From Ignavibacteriales bacterium (lineage in GTDB: Bacteria > Bacteroidota > Ignavibacteria > UBA10030): DNA of 64,000 nt. The notes beneath the pieces were generated by a model. The model was not told where the DNA came from, made no database searches, and worked only from the letters and a program-made list of their open reading frames with translations. Shown here piece by piece: positions 7,629 through 16,204 of this stretch. Position 1 is the stretch's first letter. Every line of letters begins with the position of its first letter. The translations under genes and the position numbers were made by a program. Location: assembly GCA_026390575.1 (NCBI GenBank), contig JAPLFR010000002.1:62001-126000 (forward strand). The letters are read 5' to 3'.

Positions 7629-8611
7629 CTACTTTATTGCAACAGCTTTGCCGCGTTTGGCAGATTTATAAATTAATTCTAAAATCTTCATCCGTTGCAC
7701 AGCTTCATCGCCGTTAGAAATAATCGAATGCAATCCACGCAACGCGCCAATCCAATGCTTTAGTTCGTTTTCGTATGATTTGCGATAAAGACTCTGCGGC
7801 GTTTCGATCGAAGCAGGTGCAACATTGACAAGATTATCGTGCATACGTTTGATGATACGAAACGGATTGAGCGATCCGCTTCCATCCGTACCAAAACAAT
7901 CGCAGTAGAAAAAGTCCGACGTTGATTCAAACGACCAGCTTGCTTCAATAGTTAAGGTGGAGCCGTTCTTCATTTTGAGGAACGCGATCGATGAATCCTC
8001 TACATCTTTTGTATGATGCGAATAATTTGTTGCCGACACTTCTCGCACCTCTGGAAATCCCATCATCCAAAAAGCAAGATCGAGCAGCCGCCTCCGGATT
8101 GGGTTTTCTTGGTCAGCCAGGCACTCTCCGCATTCAGCTTCTTGAACCATCCGGCCTTCGTATAGAAGAGTTTACCAAGCGCATTATCTTCTATAAAACT
8201 TTTAAGAATCATGGCATCCGGGCGGAAGCGATTGTTCATGCCAACCATCAATGTTTGATGATATTTCCTTGCTGCAGCGGCAATTTCTTCTGCTTCCATT
8301 GCAGTTCGTGCTAAAGGTTTTTCAATGAGAACGTTATTCTTCTCCGCGAGGGCCGCAATCGCCATGTCTTTGTGCAATAGCGTCGGCGTACAGATGTCAA
8401 ATCCATCGAGATCTTGTTCGATCGCAAGCATTTTCTCGAAGTTGTTGTAGTAACGCCGCACTTTAAATTTATCAGCGACAAATTGCGCCTTTGCCCTATC
8501 GAGATCGCAAACTGCTACAATTTCGACATCCGGAAATTTACTGAGGATCGGAAGATGAATTGTCTGTGCAATAGATCCAAGTCCAACGATACCAATACGT
8601 GCTTTTTCCAT
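7629..8611 (-). pseudogene. Gfo/Idh/MocA-family oxidoreductase, frameshifted
   Basis: Two overlapping frames make one gene. The 5' part (8611 to about 8090) has the NAD-binding IGIVGLGSIAQTIHLP, ICTPTLLH and the catalytic EKPLA motif. The 3' part (about 8090 to 7629) has FWMMGFPEVREV and the remaining beta-sheet domain. The reading frame breaks at about 8086-8092, just after the glycines of TQSGGG. The family's usual D-x-G-x-H segment expected right after them is absent, so a deletion of roughly 20-odd bases is more likely than a one-base sequencing error. It lies downstream of dxs on the same strand. Confidence 0.8.
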
Positions 8612-8630
8612 ACAAGGTCCGGTATGATAG

Positions 8631-10565
8631 TTACGTGGTATGCAACGCGGAATTTCCGCGAGTAATTTTCAAATGTTCTTTCGCCACTTCAGCAATCCCG
8701 TCAGCATCAAGCTTCACCATTTGATGTAATTCACTTGGCGAACCATGCTCAATGAATTCATCCGGCAGTCCGTGTACTTTGACAGAAACATCGGAGATGC
8801 CGCAATGACTGAACGCTTCCAATACTCCAGCCCCGAATCCGCCATGAACGACATTCTCTTCGATTGTAACAAATGTATTGATTCGTTGGGCCAACGATTT
8901 TAACATTTCTTCATCAATCGGTTTCGCAAATCTCATATTCACAACTTCTGCTTCAACACCTTCATTACTCAATACGTCTGCCGCTGCGAGTGCATTCGGC
9001 ACCATATTCCCGATGGCAAGCAGAGCAATATCCCTCCCTGAGCGTACTGTTTCGGCTTTACCGATTTCTAACTTCTGAAATCCATTGCGCACAGAAACAC
9101 CAAGCGCATGACCGCGAGGATACCGAAGAGCAATCGGTCCTTGTTTATACTCAACAGCTGTAAAGAGCATATCGCGCAATTCCTGTTCATCTTTCGGCGC
9201 CATGATAACCATACCGGGAATGCAGCGTAAGAAAGAAAAATCTAATGCACCGTGATGCGTAGCACCATCAGCACCAACTAATCCGCCGCGATCCATCGCC
9301 AAAACGACGTGTAATTTCTGAATCGCACAGTCGTGTACTACCTGATCGAAAGCACGCTGCATAAAAGTAGAATAAATTGCAACAACCGGAATGTATCCTT
9401 CTGTTGCCATCCCCGCCGCAAAGGTCACGGCATGCTGTTCAGCTATACCAACATCAAAAAAACGTTCAGGCATTTCTTCGTGGAGTTGAATGAGGCCCGT
9501 TCCATCCGACATCGCAGCGGTAACACCAACAACTTTTGTATTCTGTTTGCAGATTTCCACCAGAGCTTTACCGAAGATATCCGTGTACGCCGGCGGTTGA
9601 CCATTTTTCTTTGGAGAGATACCGGTAATTTTATCGAAGGGCGTCACTCCATGCAAACGTGTCACCTCGCGCTCCGCCGGCGCATATCCTTTCCCTTTTT
9701 CAGTGATCACGTGAATGAGAATAGGACCGTTTAAATCCTTGACTTGCCGAAATATTTCTACCAGCTTTACGACATTATGTCCATTGATCGGGCCGAAGTA
9801 ACGAAAACCAAGTGCCTCGAAGAGCATGCCCGGAGTTACAACGGCTTTAATTCCTTTCTCCATTTGTTGCGCAACCATGCGAAGTCGATCGCCGAATGTA
9901 TCCAATTTGCCAGTCAAGTCCCACACATTTGCTTTGAACTTGTTGTATGTCGGATGTGTCAACATCTTTGTAAAATAATTGTGGAATGACCAGACACTGG
10001 GTTCTAACGATGAAAGCGAACCCATTTGGTTGTCATTGAGTACAACGATAAGATTTTTTTTCAGCACTCCGGCGTTGTTCATTGCCTCGTACACCATACC
10101 GCCGGTCATAGAGCCATCACCGACGATGGCCGCAACTTTGAAATTCTTTTTTTCTAAATCACGAGCCGCTGCAATACCAAGCGCTGCGGAGATTGCCGTG
10201 CTTGCATGTCCAGCGCCGAATGTATCGTATTCGCTTTCAGTACGCTTCAGAAAACCGCTCAATCCGCCCAACGTGCGGATTGTTTCCATTCTGTTTTTTC
10301 GTCCGGTCAGAATTTTATGCGGATATGCTTGATGTCCGACATCCCATATCAGTTTATCTTCCGGCGTATGAAAAACATAATGAAGCGCTACGGTAAGTTC
10401 CACCGCACCAAGTCCGGCACCAAGATGACCGCCTGTTTTCGAAACACAATCGATCAGATACTCTCGTACCTCGGCACAGACGGTCCGGAGTTCTTGAACA
10501 TCCAGCTTGCGTAAATCTTCCGGAAGATTAATGGAATCAAGAAATTGAAAATTAAATTCGTTCAT
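8631..10565 (-). CDS. dxs: 1-deoxy-D-xylulose-5-phosphate synthase
   Basis: First enzyme of the non-mevalonate isoprenoid pathway; a 644-residue thiamine-diphosphate transketolase-like protein. The N-terminal domain has TGGHLGAGLGAVELT, the metal/ThDP motif GDGSMTGGMVYEAMNNAG, and the central domain has FDVGIAEQHAVTFAAGMA. The C-terminal transketolase domain follows. It overlaps xseB by four bases (ATGA), giving an xseA-xseB-dxs unit, a common bacterial arrangement. Confidence 0.98.
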   Translation of the reverse strand: MNEFNFQFLDSINLPEDLRKLDVQELRTVCAEVREYLIDCVSKTGGHLGAGLGAVELTVALHYVFHTPEDKLIWDVGHQAYPHKILTGRKNRMETIRTLGGLSGFLKRTESEYDTFGAGHASTAISAALGIAAARDLEKKNFKVAAIVGDGSMTGGMVYEAMNNAGVLKKNLIVVLNDNQMGSLSSLEPSVWSFHNYFTKMLTHPTYNKFKANVWDLTGKLDTFGDRLRMVAQQMEKGIKAVVTPGMLFEALGFRYFGPINGHNVVKLVEIFRQVKDLNGPILIHVITEKGKGYAPAEREVTRLHGVTPFDKITGISPKKNGQPPAYTDIFGKALVEICKQNTKVVGVTAAMSDGTGLIQLHEEMPERFFDVGIAEQHAVTFAAGMATEGYIPVVAIYSTFMQRAFDQVVHDCAIQKLHVVLAMDRGGLVGADGATHHGALDFSFLRCIPGMVIMAPKDEQELRDMLFTAVEYKQGPIALRYPRGHALGVSVRNGFQKLEIGKAETVRSGRDIALLAIGNMVPNALAAADVLSNEGVEAEVVNMRFAKPIDEEMLKSLAQRINTFVTIEENVVHGGFGAGVLEAFSHCGISDVSVKVHGLPDEFIEHGSPSELHQMVKLDADGIAEVAKEHLKITRGNSALHTT

Positions 10566-10804
10566 GCTTCTTCAGACTCATTCAGTGTAAATTGCCCGTC
10601 AATCTCTTTTGATAACTTTTTTATTTTCAATTCGGCGGCTTTCAATTTTTCAGCACATCCTTTTGAAATCTGAACTCCCTCTTCATATAAAACCACAGCG
10701 TCATCGAGTGGTGTCTCACCGCGCTCCAGCGTTTCCACAATTTCCTCAAGCCGCTTGAGAGAACTTTCTAATGAATTCTTCACTGCTTTCTTCGTCGTCA
10801 TCAT
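10562..10804 (-). CDS. xseB: Exodeoxyribonuclease VII small subunit
   Basis: An 80-residue helical protein with the XseB pattern SSLKRLEEIVETLERGETPLDD followed by YEEGVQISKGCAEKL, quoted here as ESSLKRLEEIVETLERGE. It forms multimers around the XseA subunit. It overlaps xseA and dxs by four bases each. Confidence 0.95.
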   Translation of the reverse strand: MMTTKKAVKNSLESSLKRLEEIVETLERGETPLDDAVVLYEEGVQISKGCAEKLKAAELKIKKLSKEIDGQFTLNESEEA

Positions 10805-12000
10805 GAATGTCCTTTTTCTACTTTCACACCAACACTACCATCGTGGAATTGAATATCAGCTTCGTCATCGTACCCCAGCATCGTTGCACTCGAAACAATC
10901 CGTCCTTCCTTCCTCACAATTGCATACCCGCGTTTGAGCACACCGCCCGGATTCAACGCCTGTAATTGCCGTTGAAGCGAATTATATTTTTGACGCACTG
11001 TCTGAGCACTATGCGCAAAAGAAATTCCAAGACTGCGTTCAAGTTCATCCACACGCTGGGAAAATTCCCGGACCAAATCTTTGGGACGATTAAAAGAATA
11101 ACTGGTCACCAAACCCACTATTCGCTCACGAAGCCCGGACACTTGATTGTCGAATGCGCCGCGCATAGTATAGCACATGTTGGCAATATCTTCAAGAAGT
11201 TCTGAACGGTCGCGAACGGCTAATTCTGCCGCCGCCGAGGGTGTTGGTGCACGCAAATCAGCGACAAAATCCGCTATGCTGAAATCAATTTCGTGCCCGA
11301 CAGCACTTATGATTGGAATTTTTGATGCGTAGATCGCACGAGCGACAACTTCTTCATTGAACGCCCACAAATCTTCCAGCGAACCGCCGCCGCGTCCAAC
11401 AATCAGCACATCACTACCGCCGTATTGATTCAGGTCTTTGATCGCATCGGCAATTTCCTCCGCAGCACCTGTACCCTGCACGCTCACCGGTGCAAGAATT
11501 ACGTGGACAGATGGATGGCGGCGCGAAAGCACGCTTCGAATATCCTGCAGTGCTGCGCCTGTCTCCGATGTGACAAGGCCTATGCATTCGGGAAATTCCG
11601 GAATTGGTTTCTTATGTTCAGCATCGAACAGCCCTTCTCTTTCCAACTTTTGTTTTAGACGCTCAAACGCAACCTGAAGTTCTCCAAGTCCGATCGGTTG
11701 AATCTGATCTACATCAAGTTGATAATTGCCGCGCGGCGGATACACGGTAATTGAACCGCGGGCGATTACCTTCATTCCATCTTCCGGTTGAAACGTGAGA
11801 TTCGCAACACGGCTCCTCCACATCAGCGCGGAAAGCTGAGCGCCTTCATCTTTCAATGTAAAATACAGATGCCCGGATGTATGCTGCTTGAAGTTCGATA
11901 TTTCACCTTCAACCCACACGCGTGGGAAACTCGATTCCAGCGAAAATTTAATTTGCCGCGTTAATTCGGTAATGGTAATTACATTTTTTTCGATCGCCAT
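10801..12000 (-). CDS. xseA: Exodeoxyribonuclease VII large subunit
   Basis: Catalytic subunit of the single-strand DNA exonuclease. From the ATG at 12000 (GGAG seven bases upstream) it is 399 residues. The N-terminal OB-fold shows VWVEGEISNFKQHTSGHLYF, and the nuclease domain shows GLVTSETGAALQDI, IVGRGGGSLEDLWAFNEE and ISAVGHEIDFSIAD. A frame start 14 codons upstream lacks any conserved residues. It is divergent from bshB1. Confidence 0.97.
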   Translation of the reverse strand: MAIEKNVITITELTRQIKFSLESSFPRVWVEGEISNFKQHTSGHLYFTLKDEGAQLSALMWRSRVANLTFQPEDGMKVIARGSITVYPPRGNYQLDVDQIQPIGLGELQVAFERLKQKLEREGLFDAEHKKPIPEFPECIGLVTSETGAALQDIRSVLSRRHPSVHVILAPVSVQGTGAAEEIADAIKDLNQYGGSDVLIVGRGGGSLEDLWAFNEEVVARAIYASKIPIISAVGHEIDFSIADFVADLRAPTPSAAAELAVRDRSELLEDIANMCYTMRGAFDNQVSGLRERIVGLVTSYSFNRPKDLVREFSQRVDELERSLGISFAHSAQTVRQKYNSLQRQLQALNPGGVLKRGYAIVRKEGRIVSSATMLGYDDEADIQFHDGSVGVKVEKGHS

Positions 12001-12114
12001 GCAGTGACTCCATTCCCAAAGTACCGAATGTTGGCACCACATTCAACTCTGGAAAATGACAATACATTAATCCTGCATGGATTTGATCGCCTTCAATTTT
12101 CTGATTTGTTCTCC

Positions 12115-12143
12115 TTGTCTTTCCCTCTTCTCTTGTCTATATT
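12115..12143 (+). promoter_or_regulatory. Sigma70-like promoter for bshB1
   Basis: TTGTCT (12115-12120) and TATATT (12138-12143) are 17 bases apart, 25 bases before the bshB1 ATG. Confidence 0.65.
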
Positions 12144-12168
12144 TCATTAACACATTTGAGGAATATCT

Positions 12169-12897
12169 ATGAACGTTGACGTATTAGCAATTGGCGCACA
12201 TCCCGACGATATTGAACTCGCTTGCGGCGGAACAGTCGCTCACTTAGTTCAGCAAGGTTCTAAAGTTGCTCTTTGCGATCTGACACAGGGCGAGCTTGGC
12301 ACGCGCGGCACAAAAGAGATTAGAAGAGAAGAAGCTCAGCAGGCGGCAATAATTCTTGGCGCTGTAACGCGACGGAATCTGCAAATCCCCGATGGAAACG
12401 TTGAAGTAAGTAGAAAGAACCTTTTAAAGATTATCACACTCATTCGCGAGCTCCGCCCCGCTCTCCTTATTATTCCTTATGGTGTTGAGCGGCATCCAGA
12501 TCATGTGCATACAAGCGACCTTTGCCGTGAAGCCTGGTACTACAGCGGTTTGGAAAAGATGAAAACAATGCTCAACGGCAAAGTACAGGAACGCCATCGA
12601 CCGCATCACTACTTTGAGTTTATGCAATGGATGGAATTCGAGCCGACATTTATTGTGGACATTAGCAGTTCATTTGACTTGAAAATGAAGTCTGTGCGCG
12701 CACATGCCTCGCAATTCTTCAATCCGGAAAGCAAAGAAAGCGAGACGAAGTTGAGCAGACCTGATTTTTTAGAAGTGATCGAAACTCGATGCCGATATTT
12801 CGGCTCCAAGATCGGCGTTAAATATGGCGAGCCGTTTATATCAAAATGGTCGCTCGGGATTGATAATCCATTCAACTTTATTGTGAACAGGGGATAA
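12169..12897 (+). CDS. bshB1: Bacillithiol N-acetylglucosaminyl-malate deacetylase
   Basis: Zinc deacetylase that makes GlcN-malate in bacillithiol synthesis. The LmbE/PIG-L-type motif AIGAHPDDIELACGG carries zinc ligands, and RHPDHVHTSDL gives the second His pair. LTQGELGTRGT is typical of BshB1. Length of 242 residues is normal and TTGAGGAATATCT precedes the ATG. It is transcribed alone, away from xseA, with decayed genes directly after its stop. Confidence 0.93.
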   Translation: MNVDVLAIGAHPDDIELACGGTVAHLVQQGSKVALCDLTQGELGTRGTKEIRREEAQQAAIILGAVTRRNLQIPDGNVEVSRKNLLKIITLIRELRPALLIIPYGVERHPDHVHTSDLCREAWYYSGLEKMKTMLNGKVQERHRPHHYFEFMQWMEFEPTFIVDISSSFDLKMKSVRAHASQFFNPESKESETKLSRPDFLEVIETRCRYFGSKIGVKYGEPFISKWSLGIDNPFNFIVNRG

Positions 12898-12898
12898 G

Positions 12899-13047
12899 AT
12901 TCATTCGGACTTTATGTTTGAGCTCACCGAGGTAGAGAAATCCTATGTGGTCGCAAATTGCGACTGCATAGCCATGAAGAGTTTAACATGTTGATGTTCC
13001 AATTTGGAACATCAAGTTAGAGTGGCACACGGAAGCTTCTCTATGCA
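12899..13047 (+). pseudogene. Remnant of an ORF6N-domain gene
   Basis: No open frame remains, but translation in shifting frames gives pieces in the family order: DFMFELTEVE (frame of 12899), WSQIATA near 12946-12970, then FQFGTSS, a stop where Trp is usual, and SGTRKLLYA (12994-13047). ORF6N proteins, DNA-binding proteins of phages and accessory regions, typically read FMFQLT, then one or two (L)RxQ-ATS segments, then GGTRKLPYAF. At least two frameshifts and two stops are present. Confidence 0.6.
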
Positions 13048-13189
13048 CAGCGAAAAAAGTAAAGCAATGAAAATGAGTTCACAGCATTTCAACGCGCCCT
13101 CATTCGTCCATGCAAACTAAATTGGTTGGATAACTATAATGTGTTATTAAGTTGTAGAAAATAATGTTTTTTAAAATTAAGGTATAAAT

Positions 13190-13308
13190 ATGGTAAATCT
13201 TGGTAAGACTATTCAAATCTACCTTCCAGATGGAAATCCGCGCGGATTGAAGTTGGCTGAAATCAAGGATTGACTTGTTTCTCAGGTATAGTAGATTTTA
13301 CGAGGTAA
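13190..13308 (+). pseudogene. N-terminal stub, possibly of a GIY-YIG nuclease-family gene
   Basis: An ATG behind AAGG opens a 27-residue frame MVNLGKTIQIYLPDGNPRG, continuing LKLAEIKD and stopping at 13273. The pattern TIQI-LPDGNPRG--AEI is the usual start of a group of GIY-YIG nuclease-family proteins, as I recall them. Adding one base at the stop would continue as DWTCFSGIVDFTR to a stop at 13308, suggesting a frameshifted relic. The family call is from memory of the motif only. Confidence 0.45.
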
Positions 13309-13344
13309 TTCTTTTATAGGGACATTTAGCGGAACGAGGATATG

Positions 13345-13406
13345 CAGGGATTTGATTCATCAAATCCCTGTGTAGAAGGGGGCTCAAAAGTACGTGATAA
13401 ATCACG
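13345..13406. repeat. Pair of dispersed palindromes
   Basis: CAGGGATTTGATTCATCAAATCCCTG is represented by arms CAGGGATTTGA and TCAAATCCCTG (13345-13370), followed by CGTGATAAATCACG (13393-13406). The same two cores (ATTTGATNNATCAAAT and GTGATNNATCAC) recur at 37801-37858. Further up, a third palindrome with arms TTGATGTTCC / GGAACATCAA lies at 12991-13015, though it overlaps the ORF6N relic. Confidence 0.75.
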
Positions 13407-13421
13407 GGCATACAACGAACA

Positions 13422-13811
13422 TCAAGATTGTTTTTTCATCACACCGATCTTACCTTCGTACTTTGACGGGCATTTGGTCAGCACTTCTGTAGCATGGAAG
13501 TAATTGTCTACATACTTCCCTTTGATAACGACGCTGGTTGCAAGATCGAAATTATTTGGTTTGGCGCCGTCTAAAACGACCTTAAGAATCTCGCCACTGT
13601 CGTCCTTCAAGAAAAAAGTATATTGAATTTTCTGTGCATCGAAAGAGCTCTCGCGGTCTTTGACCCATTCGCCTTTCACCTGAATTTTTTTCTGCGTTTT
13701 TTTCGCCAGGGCGAAATCGCCGTACTCGACATTTGAATCGAAGAAATTTACTACTCCCAGCACAATGCCGAACACAATAATCAAACCACCGACCACCACT
13801 TTTACATTCAT
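13422..13811 (-). CDS. ccmE: Cytochrome c maturation heme chaperone CcmE (CxxxY type)
   Basis: Membrane-anchored periplasmic heme carrier, 129 residues. One N-terminal membrane segment (about 5-23) is followed by the OB-fold domain with VKGEWVKDRESS and VVIKGKYVDNYFHATEVLTK. The heme-binding position reads C114-PSK-Y118, that is CxxxY rather than the HxxxY of Escherichia coli; Cys versions are known from Desulfovibrio and archaea. It is one base after ccmD. Confidence 0.88.
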   Translation of the reverse strand: MNVKVVVGGLIIVFGIVLGVVNFFDSNVEYGDFALAKKTQKKIQVKGEWVKDRESSFDAQKIQYTFFLKDDSGEILKVVLDGAKPNNFDLATSVVIKGKYVDNYFHATEVLTKCPSKYEGKIGVMKKQS

Positions 13812-13812
13812 C

Positions 13813-13953
13813 TCATTTATCCTTCTTTAAACGTTTTTCGATCTGTCCAATCTTTTTATCAATACGCACCAGATACCAGATGATGCCGGACCAGATGAGC
13901 AGCGTGATAACAAGAACGATGTACATTTGGTTTTGATTTAAGAATTCGTACAT
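13813..13953 (-). CDS. ccmD: CcmD-like small membrane protein
   Basis: A 46-residue protein: a single membrane segment (YIVLVITLLIWSGIIWYLV) after a short MYEFLNQNQM start, then a charged tail rich in Lys. Size, topology and position between ccmC and ccmE match CcmD, which helps release holo-CcmE from the CcmABC complex. Sequence conservation in CcmD is low, so the call rests mainly on context. Confidence 0.8.
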   Translation of the reverse strand: MYEFLNQNQMYIVLVITLLIWSGIIWYLVRIDKKIGQIEKRLKKDK

Positions 13954-13960
13954 AACTCCC

Positions 13961-14665
13961 TCAATTCTCTTTTTTTGAAAGTTGATATTCTATCCGTGCA
14001 GCACGGACGCGCACATTGTGAAGCCACACAAATAATAAACTGAACCCGATTATTCCGATGAAGAACACAAAGCGCATATTGGGCGGCATGTGAAGCTGTG
14101 CCACCGGTGTGGAACCCGCTGTATCACCTTTTGCACCGGGATGTAATCCGCCAACAATGCGCGGCATGATGAAAATAAAGAATGGAGCTGTTAATCCTGC
14201 AAGTATGGAATAGACTGCCGATAAACGCGCGCGAACTTCGTCCGAGCCGAGCGCTGAACGAAGCGCGAAGTACGCTCCGTAAATAAGAAGAAGAATAAAG
14301 ATGGAAGTCTCACGTGGGTCCCAATTCCAGAAAGAACCCCAGTTGAACTTAGCCCAAAGAGAGCCGGTCACTGTCGCAAGCATGCAGAACACCATTCCAA
14401 GTCCTGCTGCAGAGACAGACTTTATGTCATAATCGAAATCCTTTGTCCGAAGATAACGAAATCCGTAGTAGAGTGCGAATAAAAATCCAAGCACCGCTGC
14501 CCACGCAACCGGCACGTGAAAGAAAATATTCCGCGCTTTATCTTCGAGCCCGGGAATGATTGGAAATTCCAGCCAGCTTTGCGGCTGCGGTACCATCGGT
14601 ATCGCAATACCTGCAACAATCACGAATGTGATGAATACAATGGATGAGTATTTAATAAACCTCAT
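13961..14665 (-). CDS. ccmC: Heme exporter/ligase subunit CcmC
   Basis: Polytopic membrane protein that loads heme onto CcmE. The tryptophan-rich WGSFWNWDPRET motif is present, with His residues in IFFHVPVAW and GGLHPG as likely heme ligands. Six membrane segments can be drawn. The ATG at 14665 has GGAAGGA upstream and follows the ccmB stop by two bases; the alternative ATG at 14680 lies inside ccmB. Confidence 0.94.
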   Translation of the reverse strand: MRFIKYSSIVFITFVIVAGIAIPMVPQPQSWLEFPIIPGLEDKARNIFFHVPVAWAAVLGFLFALYYGFRYLRTKDFDYDIKSVSAAGLGMVFCMLATVTGSLWAKFNWGSFWNWDPRETSIFILLLIYGAYFALRSALGSDEVRARLSAVYSILAGLTAPFFIFIMPRIVGGLHPGAKGDTAGSTPVAQLHMPPNMRFVFFIGIIGFSLLFVWLHNVRVRAARIEYQLSKKEN

Positions 14666-14667
14666 GC

Positions 14668-15339
14668 TTATTCCTTCCATACATAATCAAACAAGAGATA
14701 CGAGCCGGCAATCATGATCATCAAATAGGAAACAAGAATCTGGAATTCGCCCAGCGCCGCAATGAACAGTTCGCCGTCGAGAGCACGGGCAGTTGACTTC
14801 ATCACTGTCATGAGCAATGGAATCAGAATTGGAAACGACAGCACGGGGTACAAAGTTCCTTTTGAATTCGCCTTGGCAATGATAGCCGCAATAATAGTCG
14901 CGGCAGCGGCAAATCCAAGACTTCCCAGAAAGATTGTCAGCGTAAAGATTGCCATCGACTTGATAATAAACGTCGGAAACGCTGCTACGTATAAAACAGT
15001 AACCGCCAATGAAAGTGCAAGCGTCAAACCGCTGTTGAATATCAACTTTCCGAAATAGACTACGGAAGGTGAAGCAACAAGCTGGAGTGTCAGTGTTGTC
15101 CCGCGTTCCTCTTCGCTGACAAATATTCGAGAAAGTCCAGACATTGCCGTAAAAAAAATAACCACCCAGAACATTCCGGAGAGGACTTCTGTGCTTACTT
15201 CATCGTCTCGAAGAGCAAATAAAATTGTTGCCACCGAGGTAACAACAAACATCAAGAGTGCGTTCATTGCATAACGTGTCCGCAGTTCCGAACGAACATC
15301 TTTCGAGACAATCGTCAATGTGCTTGTAATGAAATTCAC
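14668..15339 (-). CDS. ccmB: Heme exporter membrane subunit CcmB
   Basis: ABC-2-like permease partnering CcmA. Similarity starts around TSTLTIVSKDVRSELRTRY, so I use a GTG at 15339, giving 223 residues, the family norm. The longer open frame to 15504 runs through a repeat element and is not coding. FVSEEERGTTLTLQLVASP and six hydrophobic stretches are typical. No clear Shine-Dalgarno precedes the GTG, so the start is uncertain by a few codons. Confidence 0.9.
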   Translation of the reverse strand: MNFITSTLTIVSKDVRSELRTRYAMNALLMFVVTSVATILFALRDDEVSTEVLSGMFWVVIFFTAMSGLSRIFVSEEERGTTLTLQLVASPSVVYFGKLIFNSGLTLALSLAVTVLYVAAFPTFIIKSMAIFTLTIFLGSLGFAAAATIIAAIIAKANSKGTLYPVLSFPILIPLLMTVMKSTARALDGELFIAALGEFQILVSYLMIMIAGSYLLFDYVWKE

Positions 15340-15390
15340 GGTTTTTTCATAAGTGTTAATACTGATATTACACACAATACAATAAAATAT

Positions 15391-15560
15391 TGCCAAGACC
15401 TTTGGCAACGCCATCCCTTCGGGACAGGTCGTGGTATTAATATTTACCAAAAATCTGGGCTTTTCCCAAAGGGATGGCTTTTTGCCAAGCCCAAAGCGAT
15501 TCAAAATATGGCTAAAGCCGATGCTACTTCATTCTTCTGTCCACGACGTAAACGTCGTGG
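15391..15560. repeat. Composite palindromic element between ccmA and ccmB
   Basis: Arms GCCATCCCTT (15410-15419) and AAGGGATGGC (15469-15478) pair over 49 bases. Nested or adjacent hairpins are TTGCCAA/TTGGCAA (15391-15408) and CCACGACG-TAAA-CGTCGTGG (15541-15560). It looks like one or two dispersed repeat units inserted inside the ccm gene run, leaving about 230 bases between ccmA and ccmB where the other ccm genes nearly touch. Confidence 0.7.
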
Positions 15561-15568
15561 CTATAAAT

Positions 15569-16204
15569 TTACTGCTGTATTGTCCCAACTTGAATTTGTT
15601 GTGCACACCAATGAGCTTCTTCTTTGTTGTTCGTTGCGATAATCAGAATGTTCGTTTCCTTTTGTTTCCGTACGATTTCCTTGACAACTTCGATGCCTTC
15701 TGTGTCGAGGTTGCTTGTCGGCTCATCGAGAATCAAGACCGCCGGATGATGAAGGAGGGCAAATGCATACTTCAGCCGCTGTTTCATTCCCGAAGAAAAT
15801 GTACCTACACTATCATTCCGGCGATTCCATAATCCCACAGTCACAAGCAGTTCTTTTATTCTTTCGTCATTTTCTTGAGCTGCAGCTCGAATGCGGGAAA
15901 GGAACTGAAGATTTTCTAATGCCGTGAACTCGTCGTATAAATTCAAGTACGGCGAAACAAATCCGATGTGATGTTTGAATTCCTCAATTCCAATTTGCTT
16001 CTCATCTGCCGAATACGTGATAGATCCGCGTGTTGAACTTAATAAACCGGCAAGAATTTTTGAAAGCGTTGATTTCCCCGCGCCATTTTTTCCCGTAATA
16101 GACAGCGATGCCGGTGATGCCAGGGAGAACGAAATATCTTTGAAGATGGAACTCCGGTTAAAGTCTTTCGATAGTCCAGTCACTGTAATGGATATCGAAT
16201 TCAT
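15569..16204 (-). CDS. ccmA: Heme exporter ATP-binding subunit CcmA
   Basis: ABC ATPase that powers release of heme-CcmE. Walker A is GKNGAGKST, the signature is FSSGMKQRLKYA and Walker B is VLILDEPTSNLD. The ATG at 16204 forms an ATGA overlap with the stop of the upstream metalloprotease gene, so I prefer it over an in-frame ATG at 16225. Length is 211 residues. Confidence 0.92.
   Translation of the reverse strand: MNSISITVTGLSKDFNRSSIFKDISFSLASPASLSITGKNGAGKSTLSKILAGLLSSTRGSITYSADEKQIGIEEFKHHIGFVSPYLNLYDEFTALENLQFLSRIRAAAQENDERIKELLVTVGLWNRRNDSVGTFSSGMKQRLKYAFALLHHPAVLILDEPTSNLDTEGIEVVKEIVRKQKETNILIIATNNKEEAHWCAQQIQVGTIQQ

Noticed and set aside
12991-13015. Palindrome TTGATGTTCC/GGAACATCAA as an operator
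   Set aside because: It falls in the FQFGTSS part of the ORF6N relic, whose codons explain much of the sequence; no adjacent promoter.
15340-15504. N-terminal extension of ccmB
   Set aside because: The added frame runs through a palindromic repeat and no CcmB has it; a GTG at 15339 gives the normal length.
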